Of a stretch of DNA of 64,000 bases, positions 11,684 through 24,001 are shown piece by piece (position 1 is the first letter of the stretch; every line of letters begins with the position of its first letter). Below the pieces are notes generated by a model. It made no database searches, had not been told where the DNA came from, and saw only the letters and a program-made list of their open reading frames with translations. This DNA is from Xylaria sp. FL1777. Taxonomy: Eukaryota > Ascomycota > Sordariomycetes > Xylariales > Xylariaceae. The stretch spans positions 124,001 to 188,000 of the forward strand of contig MU400559.1 in assembly GCA_022578965.1 (NCBI GenBank). The letters are read 5' to 3'. The translations under genes and the position numbers were made by a program.

Positions 11684-14125
11684 ATGTTGGGACAACCTAA
11701 GTCAACCCTCGAACGGGCCAACTCCATCGACAGTTTCGAGGAGGTCAATACTAAGATTATCAAGGCCTCTGACGCCGAGTCTAATGGCATTCTCAGGGTT
11801 GACGGGAAAGTTCCGTCGGTCCTTCATGTCCTGAAGTACATCGGCTTTAACGATGCAGTTGTGGAATGTCGTCAGAGCCTGACACCGTTCAAGCGCATTC
11901 CCCAGTTCAAGGACAAAGATGCACCTAATGATGTTCAGATCGGCGATTACGGCGAAGGTGATGACGACAAACCCGTCCTCGACATCACCTACATGATCAC
12001 CAAGCCCAGCAATATGTATAGACGGCGGGATCATAGTAATCCCAATGAACGGCCAATCACGGCTGCTTTCGACCTGAACGAATACCGTTATGACGACAAC
12101 GACACTGACGATGAAGGCCAGGCTGCCGCTATATCAGCCCCCAAGCCTGTCGTTACTATGAATATACATTCCCAGAACCTCGTTCATGCTCTTCAGGCCG
12201 TCATCAGTTACTACCCACGCGTCAACCTTCAGGACTCTCCGGTCAGCATCCCGGCCCCCTATCGCCTCCTTTATCTCCACCGCGCTGAGCTGGCTTATTA
12301 TCGCGACAATCAGCCCACCTCCCATAGCCCGGAGTATGCCGAAACCACAGCTCGTCACATCGATGTCTTGCTCAAGTTTCTCGCTGAGAATATGGGCGAA
12401 GCTCTGACAAAAGAGGAGGCCTTGCACAAGTTGGATCACCCCTCTGCCACCTTCGATCTTTTCTGGCTGCTATTGAAGCCTGGCCAGATCGTATATGGGA
12501 AACGCTACGGGCTCTGGACCCCGTACGTTATCAGCTCCATCAGAGCCGGGTCGAGCAGCCGTTTCGATGCGTACAAGGTCGACTGCTGGTACCTAGAAAG
12601 CAACGGTGTTGTCGTCAAGCGCTACATGGAAACCTTCCGGGTCCAGCCCTGGACCGGCGAGCAGCCTATCAGCAGCCTGCCCGTCATTCCAGAGGCGTTC
12701 TGGGTCGAGGACGAGGCTGCACAGGGTGGCAAGACTATGAGGGAGAAGTGCATCGAAGAGGGCCGGCTATATTGGGAGCTCCTTAAGAAACCGACCTACA
12801 TGCATTATGACGGGATGCTCGTGAATCCCTCGTCTGGGAATGGCCAGTGTACGGGGCCTACGGGGAAGCTGTGTGGACGCGTCATATGCGACCCCGTCGG
12901 CTTTGACCGCTTTTACACAGCATCTCCAGACCTGAATGGCAACAATCGACCTTCCCTTAACTCGTCGCGGCAGGGCTCACCTTTGCCGCCACCGTTGGAC
13001 CATCTCCCGCGTAATCTGCCTCGGTGTGGCTGCGATGCATGCGATAAGAGCCGTGATCCTAGTCAAGGCAACGATGGCCCCTACGCTGGGTTCAGGGAAC
13101 TGGATGCAACATTCGACTCCCCTCCCAAAAATGAAGTGTTCTATCATGTCCTCAGTAACGTTATCCCTAGTTTCATACCGAACGAGCGTCGGTGGGCATG
13201 TGTAAATCTCGCCTTTCTGAAGCCAATCAAGGCCAACAGAGATGCCTTCAAGGACTTGGTGCTTGACGATGAGATCAAGATGACTGTCAAGGCCCTGATT
13301 GGCAAACTCGCCACCGAAGCCGAGGGTCGCCTCCTCCCATGGAGCACCGACATCGTGCAGAACAAGGGCGAGGGCCGCATCTTCCTGCTGCACGGCACTC
13401 CCGGCGTCGGCAAGACATCCACAGCCGAGTGCATCGCCGAGGCAACGAACCGACCGCTCATTGCCATCACTAGCGGCGACCTCGGCGTCGACACATACCG
13501 CGTCGAGTCGTCCCTGAAATACTTCTTGGAACTCGGACAACGCTATGGCGCACTGCTACTGCTGGACGAGGCCGACGTGTACCTCGAGCGTCGTCGCTCC
13601 AAAGACATTGATCGCAACGGACTCGTGAGCACCTTCTTGCGTGCGCTCGAGTACTACCGCGGCGTCCTCTTCCTCACGACTAACCGCGTGCAAGCCTTCG
13701 ACACGGCGTTCCTGAGCCGCATCCACGTAGCGCTGCACTACAAGAATCTGCGCGACGAGGACCGAGAGCGCATCTGGGCGAACACATTCGAACGCCTGCA
13801 TCGCGAGTCAAGCGGCACCGTCCGCATATCGACGGCAGCCCGAAACCTGCTGCTGGCCGGCTGCAGTAGCGCAGATGGCAACGATACGAGCAGCCGGATC
13901 CGATCGCTCAAGTGGAACGGCCGTGAGATTCGCAACGCCATGCAGATGATGCTGGCGATGGCCGAGTCTGAGGCGCGCGAGGAGGGCAGCAAGGTGGTCA
14001 CCGTGAGCCAGAAGCACGTCTCGGCTATGGTCAACTTGAGCAGCGACTTCCGCGGCTATCTGAAGAAGACGACGCCGGTTGAGGGAATCCTCGATGTAGA
14101 AGTCGAAGGCGATGATTCCGAGTAA
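11684..14125 (+). CDS. Fungal AAA-type ATPase
   Basis: An intronless frame of 813 residues from the ATG at 11684; the frame is open a little further upstream but without an ATG. The C-terminal third is an AAA domain. The Walker A motif GTPGVGKT lies at about 571-578. The Walker B segment LLLLDEAD is near 624-631, and a second-region TTNRVQAFDTAFLSRIH carries the sensor and arginine-finger features. The N-terminal part (about 90-480) holds the large region typical of filamentous-fungal AAA ATPases with a DUF7025-type domain (RYGLWTPYVISS, DCWYLESNGVVVKRYMETF). A helical lid (RNAMQMMLAMAESEAREEG) and a short acidic tail follow the AAA core. Such proteins are numerous in Pezizomycotina and mostly uncharacterised; they probably remodel protein complexes. 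The substrate and compartment are not visible. The family call is firm. Confidence 0.92.
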   Translation: MLGQPKSTLERANSIDSFEEVNTKIIKASDAESNGILRVDGKVPSVLHVLKYIGFNDAVVECRQSLTPFKRIPQFKDKDAPNDVQIGDYGEGDDDKPVLDITYMITKPSNMYRRRDHSNPNERPITAAFDLNEYRYDDNDTDDEGQAAAISAPKPVVTMNIHSQNLVHALQAVISYYPRVNLQDSPVSIPAPYRLLYLHRAELAYYRDNQPTSHSPEYAETTARHIDVLLKFLAENMGEALTKEEALHKLDHPSATFDLFWLLLKPGQIVYGKRYGLWTPYVISSIRAGSSSRFDAYKVDCWYLESNGVVVKRYMETFRVQPWTGEQPISSLPVIPEAFWVEDEAAQGGKTMREKCIEEGRLYWELLKKPTYMHYDGMLVNPSSGNGQCTGPTGKLCGRVICDPVGFDRFYTASPDLNGNNRPSLNSSRQGSPLPPPLDHLPRNLPRCGCDACDKSRDPSQGNDGPYAGFRELDATFDSPPKNEVFYHVLSNVIPSFIPNERRWACVNLAFLKPIKANRDAFKDLVLDDEIKMTVKALIGKLATEAEGRLLPWSTDIVQNKGEGRIFLLHGTPGVGKTSTAECIAEATNRPLIAITSGDLGVDTYRVESSLKYFLELGQRYGALLLLDEADVYLERRRSKDIDRNGLVSTFLRALEYYRGVLFLTTNRVQAFDTAFLSRIHVALHYKNLRDEDRERIWANTFERLHRESSGTVRISTAARNLLLAGCSSADGNDTSSRIRSLKWNGREIRNAMQMMLAMAESEAREEGSKVVTVSQKHVSAMVNLSSDFRGYLKKTTPVEGILDVEVEGDDSE

Positions 14126-17100
14126 AGGGGAAAGGGGGGAATGAAGACGCTGGTTTAGGTTTGAAGGAGTTGGATATCCCACAGATGTTATTTTTATAGC
14201 AAGCTGACAAATATATAAATAAATCAATTAAAGGCTTCGTCAAGCTGTTTACCTAAGTAATCCTACACATAAAGGAAGTACCTCATTGCTTAGCCTTGTA
14301 GCTGGAACTTAAGCCTTGGATTTTTTAAATGTACTCTTGGTAAATTTATCTCGAGAATACATTGGTTCACTTCTGTATAACTGATGGTTTGACCTACTAT
14401 TCCGTGAGAGATCTGCTCTAGTAGGGCCTTGATTGGTGAGAGCATAGTGAAGACATCATTGGAGCTCGTTCACAATCAACCCGAGAAGGAATGTCAAGGC
14501 TGGGAATGTCCTGGTTGGCAAAGATAACATGGTGAGCTGTCGTTGCTAGAGTCTGTAATGTTCCTAACTGTACTTGTATAAGAAGAACTCGGGTGTGCTG
14601 AAAAGCGATCTTGGAGGTGTTAGAAGGTTAGTCCTCTGGGACTGACCAAGTTTGATACAATCTTTCGGACTAAACAAACGCATTGCCAGGGTAGGTTATT
14701 CCACAAGCTGGATTTCAACGTAAGGGTGACCTATTTCGTCGAAATCAGGAGGGTGTGATACTGAAGATCCTCATGCCGTATATGAAACATCTTCTCTGCT
14801 GTCTCTCATGTATTGTTACTTGAACTTTTAGGTAATCGAACGTGATGGCCATATCCTTCCTACCTTTGGTATTATTTCTCTTTTCAACAATATATATAAT
14901 GCCACTGGCAAGGCATCTATTGTTCCCTGAGAAGTGAAGCATCGTGCGAATAGCGCCAGGTTCCCCTTGACGAACACTTTATATTTCGCAGTCGTATATT
15001 AAGTTAACTTCCTGGTTAAACCGGCGATGTGCAAATCTTTCTTCCTTACACTGGACTAGACGATATTTCACGAGTGGGAAGTAGGAGTATGAAAATTTTT
15101 AACTACATCTTCTAGAAAATGTCACAGGTCGAGGGTCATGAACGTATGTTGTCGCCTGATAGAGCAAACACTGATAGCTGATAGCTGCCCAATAGGTCAA
15201 GGTGCTGTAGGAGATCATACTAGTTTCCTAATAGGAGGTCTCTACTAACAATAATTCCAAGGCAATGATTTGTAGATGAGTTAGGTAAGAAATATTGATA
15301 TGGAACAATATGAAATGTAACTAGCAACTGTAGAAGCTGCTTATATTTAACCTGGCGATTAAGAACTTCTGTTCCTCCTCTGCTATTACAAAGGATAGTG
15401 TCTTTGAGATTGTTTGTTGCGTCCTGAACCACACCTTTATGATTGCAAATGATAATAAACCTACTCTTAGCTGTTGAGACTTGTCTACCAATCCAGGTGT
15501 CCAGAACTGTACGGAACTCGGTAGACTATGATCAATACCGCACAGGCTTTGCTCGGTGCCATCTATCTAGTAGCAAGGTAGAATCTATCCAGTAATTATA
15601 GATAGAACCCGGCTCTTGCTAATGCGAGTACTACTAGTTAATCTAGACCTTATTATTAAAGATTTAAGCTTGTGCTTCAGCCATGGAAGCCATGGATACC
15701 TAACTGTATGAGGAATAAAAGTAAATCATCCTTTTTGAAGCTATAATGAATATGTCAATCTCTCAGTCACTGCTATTGGAGTGATTGAAGACTGCATCAA
15801 AATAGGGAAGTCAGTTTAGTTAACGATCAGCTTCTAGTTACTCAGCACGTCATGAGTAGTCGATACCTTTGAAACATCTCCGACGCCGAGCGAACAACAA
15901 ATATAATACTGTCTATGCCGTCCAGTCCACTGCACCAAAACGTGTGAGCTCAATTATGCGGGAGGCAGGTCATGCTGCCGACATACATTTGCGGTTTCAG
16001 AAGATATCGCGACCGAGCTTGGCAATGGCGTTTGCTTGAGAGAAAATACGCGACACTTTTTACATCAATGCGTAAGATGGGCCCAATACCTGGGTTAATA
16101 ACGAGACGGCGCTTCTCTGTAGATATAGAATTCCGTTTGCCCGAATGTGGAATGATGTTTTGCGCGCACGTTTGCTGATCGACGGGCGATCAAGCCAGCC
16201 CTTGAAGAATGGATGAGTTACGCGGCACGGGCCAGCGTGGCAGATCGGATTTTCGGCGCATCGATTCTCTCCCACGTTATATGCGGCAACTAGCTTTGAT
16301 CTTATAGACTCATATAGTTCTTAGATGCTGAATGCCAGACCGACTGCACGCTGCTATGCGTCTTGTCCCTTACACGAGCCACCTATGTGTAAGGTTCGGT
16401 ATCGTGGGCTGCACATATCCCGATAGTATAAGGATCCCTGCATATATGAATGCGTGAGGGCATCCGGCGTCACGGCTTGCTCGGAGCTGTATTAGAATGG
16501 ATATTGAAAAGAGGTACGGTAGACGAGGTGGATGAAGTGTGTACTATATAAGAACATAGGTAATGCAGGACAAGTAATTGCATCATAGCTATATTAGTAT
16601 GAATAGCTTTTCAATTTCAAAACTTAAGCCTCAATGAATTGAACCATATCCTATATAGTAGGTGAATGTTTATCCAAAGTGGGACATGGTGTACGTACGG
16701 GGTAAGCTCGCGATGGAATCATCTGACCACCATGAACCAATGCACTGTCTAGCTTGATCGATCTGCTTAGTCCACGCTGTGTGCACGTTGAGTCCAACGG
16801 GTTTCAGTATCCATTTGGACTCTGTCTAACACAGGGAAAGAATGAGGTCATTTTGAATAAGGATGAGGAAGAGTTGAATATTTGCACTTACAACGTGCGC
16901 TCTTCACGGGGGGCATGCTCTCATGCCTCTCGTACAGCTTGGAGGCAGTTCAGTTACTATAGCCATCGTACCTACACTATCACTGCATTGAGACACATAG
17001 TATGACAATGATTCCTGTAACGGACTCTTCTTCTTCTTTAGGACCGGTGGCCGGCCGGTAGTTGTCGTACCCGTTGCTTACCCGTAACACCTGCTCGAAT

Positions 17101-18733
17101 GAGGACGAACACGGGCGAGTAAGGATGGAGAGCTGAAAAGGCTCACGTAATACCCCAGACAGCACACAACAGGCGGTCTGACAGCGAGGCAATCCATCCG
17201 GATTCCGCAAGACCAGGCCGTGCAGTTTCTCTGCGTGGACATCGAGGGCAACAGGGCTGGCTAGCACTAGAACCAACCTCCAACCCTGTGTCATCTGTCA
17301 CGGAGGAGACATATAGATACGCGACTGCTTTTTGCCGCAGAGGTGCAAACCTGCAATGCTGCAATGTGATATCTGCGGGCTCTCTCGATATTTGTGCCTG
17401 CGACTGTTGGACGCCGGCCCTGCGCAGTAACCTGAGGTCGTAATCTCTTAATCCGTACGCCCGGAAATGTAGGATGAACCTGGACGCACAGACGTATTTG
17501 AAATCATGGGAGTATACGATGTTAGTGTAGTGTATGCGTACTTGTTAGGGCCAACGGCGACGGTTGCCCGTGCACGAGCAATAGTGTATGTACATGTACG
17601 TTGTACGTATACGCAAGCCAACAGATTTCCAACTGGTGCTTACTTACATTAAATGACAAGGTAGGTGATGATGTATGTATACGCAGTATGTATCTATAGG
17701 TAGGTAGGTACTGTAGGTTGTAAGTAGGTGGGCATCAGCTCGCTCTCACCGCATGCCGCTCATTCTGCAGAATCATGCACACTCCCGAGCGCGGAGGCAT
17801 TCAATGCACGAAATTGTAGCCCGTCACGTTCCCACGTTGCAAACGTTTAGATTAAGATATGCTGTAAATGAAGGCCGCGACGAACACCAAGTCTACCTGC
17901 TTAGTACATAGGTAGCTTACGTACCTACTTGTAGGATCGATAGGTGGCCTAGAATCTTGGTGCCAACATAGGGAAGGTAAGGTGCCCCAGTCAGCCTTAG
18001 CTAGCTGTTAGGTCTTCGACTCATGGCAGACTCGTGGCAATTTAAAGGGTATAACAGTCAACCTAGGCCTCTACTACGTAAGTGGTATAGCTCTCGATAG
18101 TGTAGTGTACTTCCCCGCATCGTCGCATTGACTTAGCGCGCCCACATTCGATGTGGCGCACTGATGAAATTATACTAAGACCCATGTGCCCTGTGCCCTG
18201 CTTGCATTAGGGCTGTTGTATTCTCACAGGCTCGAGGTAGGTTGTCTAATGCACCCTAGATTAAGTTTAGCGCACAAGGTTTCTGCTTTTCCTCAGGGAA
18301 CAAGAATTTATGATTATGAATAAATTATGCAAAACGGGGTTTACAGTAAAATGAAACGGGCTACAACTAAATATTAAACGGAAGTATATTTGCATATATT
18401 AGTAAGTGCGGAGTGATTATATGTGGTTGGGTATTGTTACTTGCTTGCATTCACATTTTGTCCTTACAAGTATTATCGCTGAAGATCGCTAAGCTACTCA
18501 TTAAACCTAGCACGCCTTATACCTATAACAAGGACAATTGATTTACAACCGAATGAATCCCCCTTGAGATAGGATTAGAATTTATACTAGCGAACAGGAA
18601 GGCGTGGATAAGGCATTAGTTAAATAATGTGCTTATTCGTCTTGGACTGGATATGTCTTATGGTGCTGTGAGGTTCACTCCAACCATTGTGCGCAGTAAC
18701 AGCGCTCGCTTGCGAATAGCTGTACCAGGCCTC
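14126..18733. other. Long intergenic region
   Basis: About 4.6 kb with no supported gene. All frames are broken by frequent stops, and the longest open frames (about 60-105 codons) have no recognisable domain. TAGG microrepeats occur at about 17697-17711. Some parts (14,900-15,800 and 18,300-18,600) are visibly AT-rich, which would fit decayed transposon DNA, but no repeat ends or transposase fragments could be recognised. Confidence 0.5.
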
Positions 18734-19927
18734 CTATTCGGCAGCAAACCAAGGGTGTTGCAACGCCTCCCGCGCCGTGATCCTCCGGAAAGGATCCAGG
18801 CGAGTCATCTTGCAGACGAGGTCCCTGAACTGGGGGTCCACCTGCTGCCATCTCCCAAAGGGCAGCCTCGGGTTCTCCTCGGTGAAAGTTATGGCAAGTT
18901 CCTTAATACGCTCGATAAACGCACTACCTTCTCCCCCGTGATAAGCAATAAAGCCGTCGAAATCCTCCTCGTCGCTGGTGAAGAAGGACAGGTGGCGGCT
19001 GAGTATCAGCTTCGCCTGCTCCTCGGGGGAAGCACGGTTCGCCTCGTCTGAGAAAAACACCATGTTCCCTGTCCACGCGAATATCGCCTGAGTGCCTGCC
19101 AGTCAGCATCCGTGTACCATGTTTTCTGCCCACGGAAGAACTCACCACGATGGCAAAGGAGTAGATGTCTGATGGGGTGTTCTGAATTCCCCGAGCCCAA
19201 GCCTCCGGACTTCGCCAGAAGTGGTTCCCTGACAAGCGGTCTGTGAGGCCCCTGGCTTTGGGCGGAAGTACCACCGCAGCTTCCAGGTCGGTGATCTGGA
19301 CGTTGCACCATTCAAGGTCACCATTCTGCTGTTTACAAGAATCCATCATGATGTTTGTGGGTTTGATATCTGTGAACTATGTTAGCACACATGCCAGATC
19401 CCTGTAAGGGAAGCACTGACCGGTGTGGATGATGTGCTCGTCGTGCAGATCTGCGAGACCGGTAAGAGCATCCCTTATGATGGCCTTTTTGGCGACCGAA
19501 GAAAGAGCTCTGGTGTCGACATGGAGCAGTCCCTTCTCGAGACAAGGGAAGACGAACATATGCCGCTCAGGAATGCTATCCACGGCTGTTCGGACATGGG
19601 GAGAATGCTCGACGTGCTTCTGTAGCGAAATAATGTAGTCGAAATCGCCTGGGATGATGTCCTTGAGAATGAATTGCTTCCCCTCGTGTCTGAAATTGGA
19701 AGGTAGTTAGGATTTCCCACTCTCTGGCCATGCACCGGACAAATCTCAAGGAAAGGGTCAACCTACGTCGCGCGGTACACACACCAAATCCTGCCAGCGG
19801 CAGGTCGCTCCGAAAGCACTTCGTCAATGACATAGCACTTGTCCAGAGACGACTTGAGTTGCAATCCCCTGGGCAAGGGCTGCTGTCCGATGGCGGACGT
19901 AGAAGTTGGGGTGAAGACTGAAGACAT
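18734..19927 (-). CDS. Atypical fungal protein kinase-like protein (HTD / DLE motifs)
   Basis: Proposed exons in coding order: 19927-19767, 19689-19421, 19369-19146 and 19087-18734, giving 335 residues; every junction is GT-AG and in frame. The kinase fold is visible: the ATP-site lysine is in KQFILKDI (K63), the catalytic loop is HIIHTDIKPTN (D144, K146, N149), the metal-binding Asp is in TDLEAAVV (D171), followed by GNHFWRSPE (about 191-199) and an ARGxxNTPSDIYSF helix-F segment. HRD has become HTD and DFG has become DLE, and there is no clear glycine-rich loop. This pattern occurs in a fungus-specific kinase group with DLE-type metal motifs. Catalytic Asp, Lys and Asn are kept, so activity is possible. 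An in-frame ATG at 20077 would lengthen the protein by 50 residues; the downstream start was preferred. Target unknown. Confidence 0.82.
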
Positions 19928-20930
19928 ACTGGCAGATTGATAGAAATAGTGTATTACCTTTCGAGGCAAATTTTGTGCCCGAGAAAGAGGGAGTGAAGGG
20001 AGAACAGAGGACTGGGAAAGTGACAGAAGACGGAGACGAAGAGTCCGCGCAGATAATGGGACTGCACGGAGTCCCATGGCAAAGTACCTGTTTAAATAGA
20101 AAGATGACGTGGATAGTTGGTGGTTTTGCTGGGTAAAAGTTTACATTGGATTGAAATTTATGTTGGATGAAATGCATGTATGTTGGATGCGATGGGCTGC
20201 CAGACTGTTAGCGGTGTGGTGTGGGGCCTTCTTGGCGGCCAATGGACGAATGAGGCGCCGCCATTATCGAGGCTCGGGACGTCAGCGAATGATTATTCCC
20301 GATTTACGCGCCTTCACCAGCGTCACGGGTGAAATGGCCGGACCAAGGCTTTCAGTGACGGCTATGAATGTTACACGCGCTGAACGTGCTGAACACCTTG
20401 TGCTATCTCTAGACGCATAGTTCGGTGAGACACCGGGACCGTATAATGTTCCTCCACATCTGGACAAGGACGCCTGTACCAGAGCCATTCAGGCAGTGTT
20501 CAGCAAGGGCGACTGAAATTAGGGCATATAAACTTACTGGCCAAGAAACTGTCTAATTCCTAATCAGATTCATCTATCAGCCTTTCATACGGTCAAGACT
20601 GCTAAGCCTTGTTGGTTATAAAGTCAACGAAAGCGAAGATCATGGGAGGGACAATCTGTTATGAGAGTCCTACGCAAATAACCTGTTTGAAATAACAATA
20701 AGGAGCTAACACATACGGGTACTGGATATTGTGTAGGACAGGACTCGAGCTTTGGGAATAAATAGAGGCAGAATTCCCTGAGGAAAGGAGGAGAGAGATC
20801 ATAGATCTTGAGACCCAAAGATAATTATTAGCTGAATTGAATCTGTTCCCAAGCACTTGACACAACCCCTTATCAAATCTTTTTGATTTATATTTGCAAA
20901 GCTCTCTTTCGCAGATATCCTATCATCACC
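19928..20930. other. Intergenic region
   Basis: About 1 kb between the start of the kinase (minus) and the small plus-strand ORF, so it should hold both promoters. There is no clear gene. An open frame at 20109-20420 lacks an ATG at its start and was rejected. Confidence 0.5.
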
Positions 20931-21149
20931 ATGTCTGTTAATATGGTCAGAAGCATCTCGCAGGTTATTGGCACTGTCGCCGGCAAATATGGCACGGTTG
21001 CTGTAGCTTACGTCCAACAGACTGACGCATGGAAACGAGCCTACTTGTCTGACAAGACCATGGCCGAGTTTACCGCTGTCGTTGAAAGGGAGGCAAAGTT
21101 AGGAGTGTTTGACCGCTACGTAACAACTGTTGCCCTCATGCAAGTTTAA
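20931..21149 (+). CDS. Small hypothetical protein (72 aa)
   Basis: A short ORF from an ATG in a good context (CACCATGTC) to a TAA at 21147-21149. The product is 72 residues. An amphipathic or hydrophobic N-terminal half (ISQVIGTVAGKYGTVAVAYV) is followed by a charged helix-like part (DKTMAEFTAVVEREAKLG). No family is recognised. Composition looks coding (few rare residues, balanced charge), and no intron is needed. It could equally be the last exon of a longer gene or a chance frame. Confidence 0.35.
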   Translation: MSVNMVRSISQVIGTVAGKYGTVAVAYVQQTDAWKRAYLSDKTMAEFTAVVEREAKLGVFDRYVTTVALMQV

Positions 21150-24001
21150 ACTCTACTCTAGATGACTTGAAATTGCAAGCTAACACTCAAATTCCTTAGT
21201 GAGAATCCTCATCAGAGTGAGAGTGACGCTCGAACGCACTGGACGGTTTTTGCTATCAAGAATAATGACTTGAACCAGGGAACAACACGTCACATTTCTT
21301 GAGCTAAGTAAGAGGAGTTCGGCCTTTGGATAAAGGGCACAGGTCGACGGCGGTTATGAAGAGAAGAAATAGCTGCAGCTGCTGGGTGATTGGTGCCATA
21401 GTTCGAACTGCTGGTTATTACAGTTTAGACTATTGTTATTGCACGAAAGGGGAAAGTTCTATGTACTGAAATGGAGCAGTGAAACTACACTAAGTCCACT
21501 GTACACTCCAGATGCGAGGAGATAAGCCTTAGCCTACGCATCTAAGCACTTAGGTAGTTTATGAATTAGGGAATGAAACGATCAGTTGAAACGCAACATA
21601 TATATTGATGTAAATAAAACGACCGTAATTTTCCTCCGTGATGATCGTATCTTTGAAGCCAGTGGTTCAAAATTCAGCGCAGCACTTATACCCTTATTTC
21701 CACTCTATGACTAAGCCTAGACTTATTCACAGGGGCTAATTAGCCCATTCAACCACCCTACTCTACTTCAGTACATGGCCTGTAGAAATCTTGTAGCTTA
21801 TGGTAGACCCATATATCTGCAGTTCCGTGACAATTGGATAGGCGTGCGTGAAGCAGGCAATGACTTAGTAGGTAAGTGAAAAGCCAATTACTGCGGAGGC
21901 TTGAGCGTTTGCGCCTGATTAGCCTCATCGAGAACAATATTTTAATAGAGTAAAAAAAGCAAGTGTAGTAATAATAGTGTAAAGGATACAGTGAAAAGAA
22001 ATTCGGTAGAAATAAAGCAAATATCATAACTATATTTTTTCTTTCGAATAGTTATGTGCCATGACCAAACAAGGCAAATAAGTGAGATGGAGTTCAATTT
22101 CACCGCTGGCTCATTTCAAATATGTTATAAGCTTATTATAAAAGGTCAAGGAGCGTCGAAAAGGTTAAACGTACCTATTGAACAAATACAGAGGGAGTAA
22201 AGCTAAGTAGCTATGGGCTATCTTTGCTGTTATGTTTATGTTCTACTTCTTTGCGCTTACGTTCAACTTTGTCTTATCTACTTTATATGTGGACTATCTT
22301 GAACAACTTCCTAGGAAGTTCCTCTTGTTGTACGTCCTGTGATACGTACTAAAATCCGTTTTAGACTAAAACGTGCCTATGCTTTTTTCGTAGTGTAATT
22401 ACGGTAATACCCGTGACGCGTATTGGACATTATGCAACTTATTCATCTCGGGTTATGAAAGAGCGGGTCTTGATCAGGCCAGGTTCAGGGTTGTAATGGC
22501 GTTGTAAAGCGTTAGCTCGGCTGCGCTATCCTAAATCGATCCTAGCGGTATTTTGCCTCCGTGCAGTGGCAGACCTGCCGTGGCACGGTGGCAGCATCTC
22601 ATCTCTCGTAAGAAAATGTTAGGAGAACCTACTTACAGTGTACAATCCTGTGAAGTTCAAGGTTGGTTCTGCTCTGTCGTTGGCCAATCTACTACGTACC
22701 TACAGTACCTAGGTAGTAGTGTAAGTTTGTAGTAGCCACTTACCTCCTTAGGCACTATACTACCTCTTTATGAATAGTAGAAACTCTATATTTCAACTCC
22801 TTCTACACCAACCAATTCTAGGGGTGGTTTGTGGCTTATTCTTATCTACCTAGTCACGCCCATTGGCTGTTTCAACTTGGGACCACTGGAGAGACAGCCT
22901 GTTTCTGATACGTCTCGACAAGTGACGTCTTGTCTGTGCCGTGCAGGTGTTATCTCATTATTCAGTACCTATGGTATGGTAGAAGTCCCTCTTTTCCCTC
23001 GCGTCATGCCAGTCACACCTCAGTCCCCTACGCTATTCCAAGTCAATTACCCTCGCTCTCGATCGGTTCCTTGTCATGTCTACATGGACGCAGGATGGCT
23101 CGCCGGCACTTAGCCCTTACCAAGGGCTTCCCCACGCGAGCATCTCGGATCCCCAGGGAACATTGAATTATCCTATACCAGAGGCAAGCTTGACCCCATT
23201 CTAGAAGGTGTCTGCAAGATTCTCACACATCCTTCTCATTTCATGCATAAAATAGGTGTACTAATAAGAAGGACTGTTAAGCTATCTCAAGGGACACTGG
23301 GTGAAGTTGTAGGTATAATGCTACGTATAATAGAAGTAATAAAGGCTGATAGCTAAACTTTATTCCAGAAAGATTACCACATATATGCTACTGTATGTAG
23401 CACTTCACATCATATCTACATACGGCTAGTTCCGGTGCGACTTACTCATCTGTATAGCGTACATGTAGTTAGTAATATCTGCAGGGTAATTACCATGATA
23501 GGTTTAGATTCCGTCTCTGGATACCAGTTCTTCGTCTCCGGAAATCTGAGGCGCAGGCGAGTGAGAGCTAGCTGGGTAGTCTGGTCTAATACATAATGTA
23601 GGTAGGGTCTGTTGGTCTTGTCAAGTCCAGCCGGTGCGCTGCATTTCGCTTATCATATATACCAAGCTCCATGTTGGCATACCTGTACATATATCTCGGC
23701 GTCTTGTCCATCTACCATATCCCTTTTCACGAAGGACGCTATTGGGCATAGTCATCGGCCACTGATATAAGTTCACACGGCGTCGATGGCATAGGCCTCG
23801 GACGAAATACGCGCTGTGTAATCATTCTTATTTCGAACTAACCGTCCATAACTATACTCGCCCTTCCCCGGTGCTACGGCTCACTCCCGTATGAACGCTT
23901 GTTCTACAGGGCGAGGCGGAGAATGTTAATGTCAACTTGGAGAACGACATTGGCATATCATCTATTAAATTCCCGAACCTTTCGATAATAATTAGCACAC
24001 C
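21150..24001. other. Intergenic region
   Basis: About 2.85 kb without a supported gene. Many stops occur in all frames; a segment near 21,900-22,350 is AT-rich. A TACCTAGGTA palindrome occurs near 22706-22715. The last few hundred bases are the presumed promoter of the receptor at 24002. Confidence 0.5.

Noticed and set aside
12977..13540. 187-codon minus frame opposite the AAA ATPase
   Set aside because: Antisense shadow of the Walker A region exon.
16754..17005. Frame containing CTYNVRS, which resembles LINE endonuclease starts
   Set aside because: Only a few residues match and no other endonuclease or reverse transcriptase motif lies nearby; judged coincidence.
20109..20420. 103-codon plus frame upstream of the small ORF
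   Set aside because: It begins with GTG, overlaps promoter space of the kinase and has odd Trp/Met composition.
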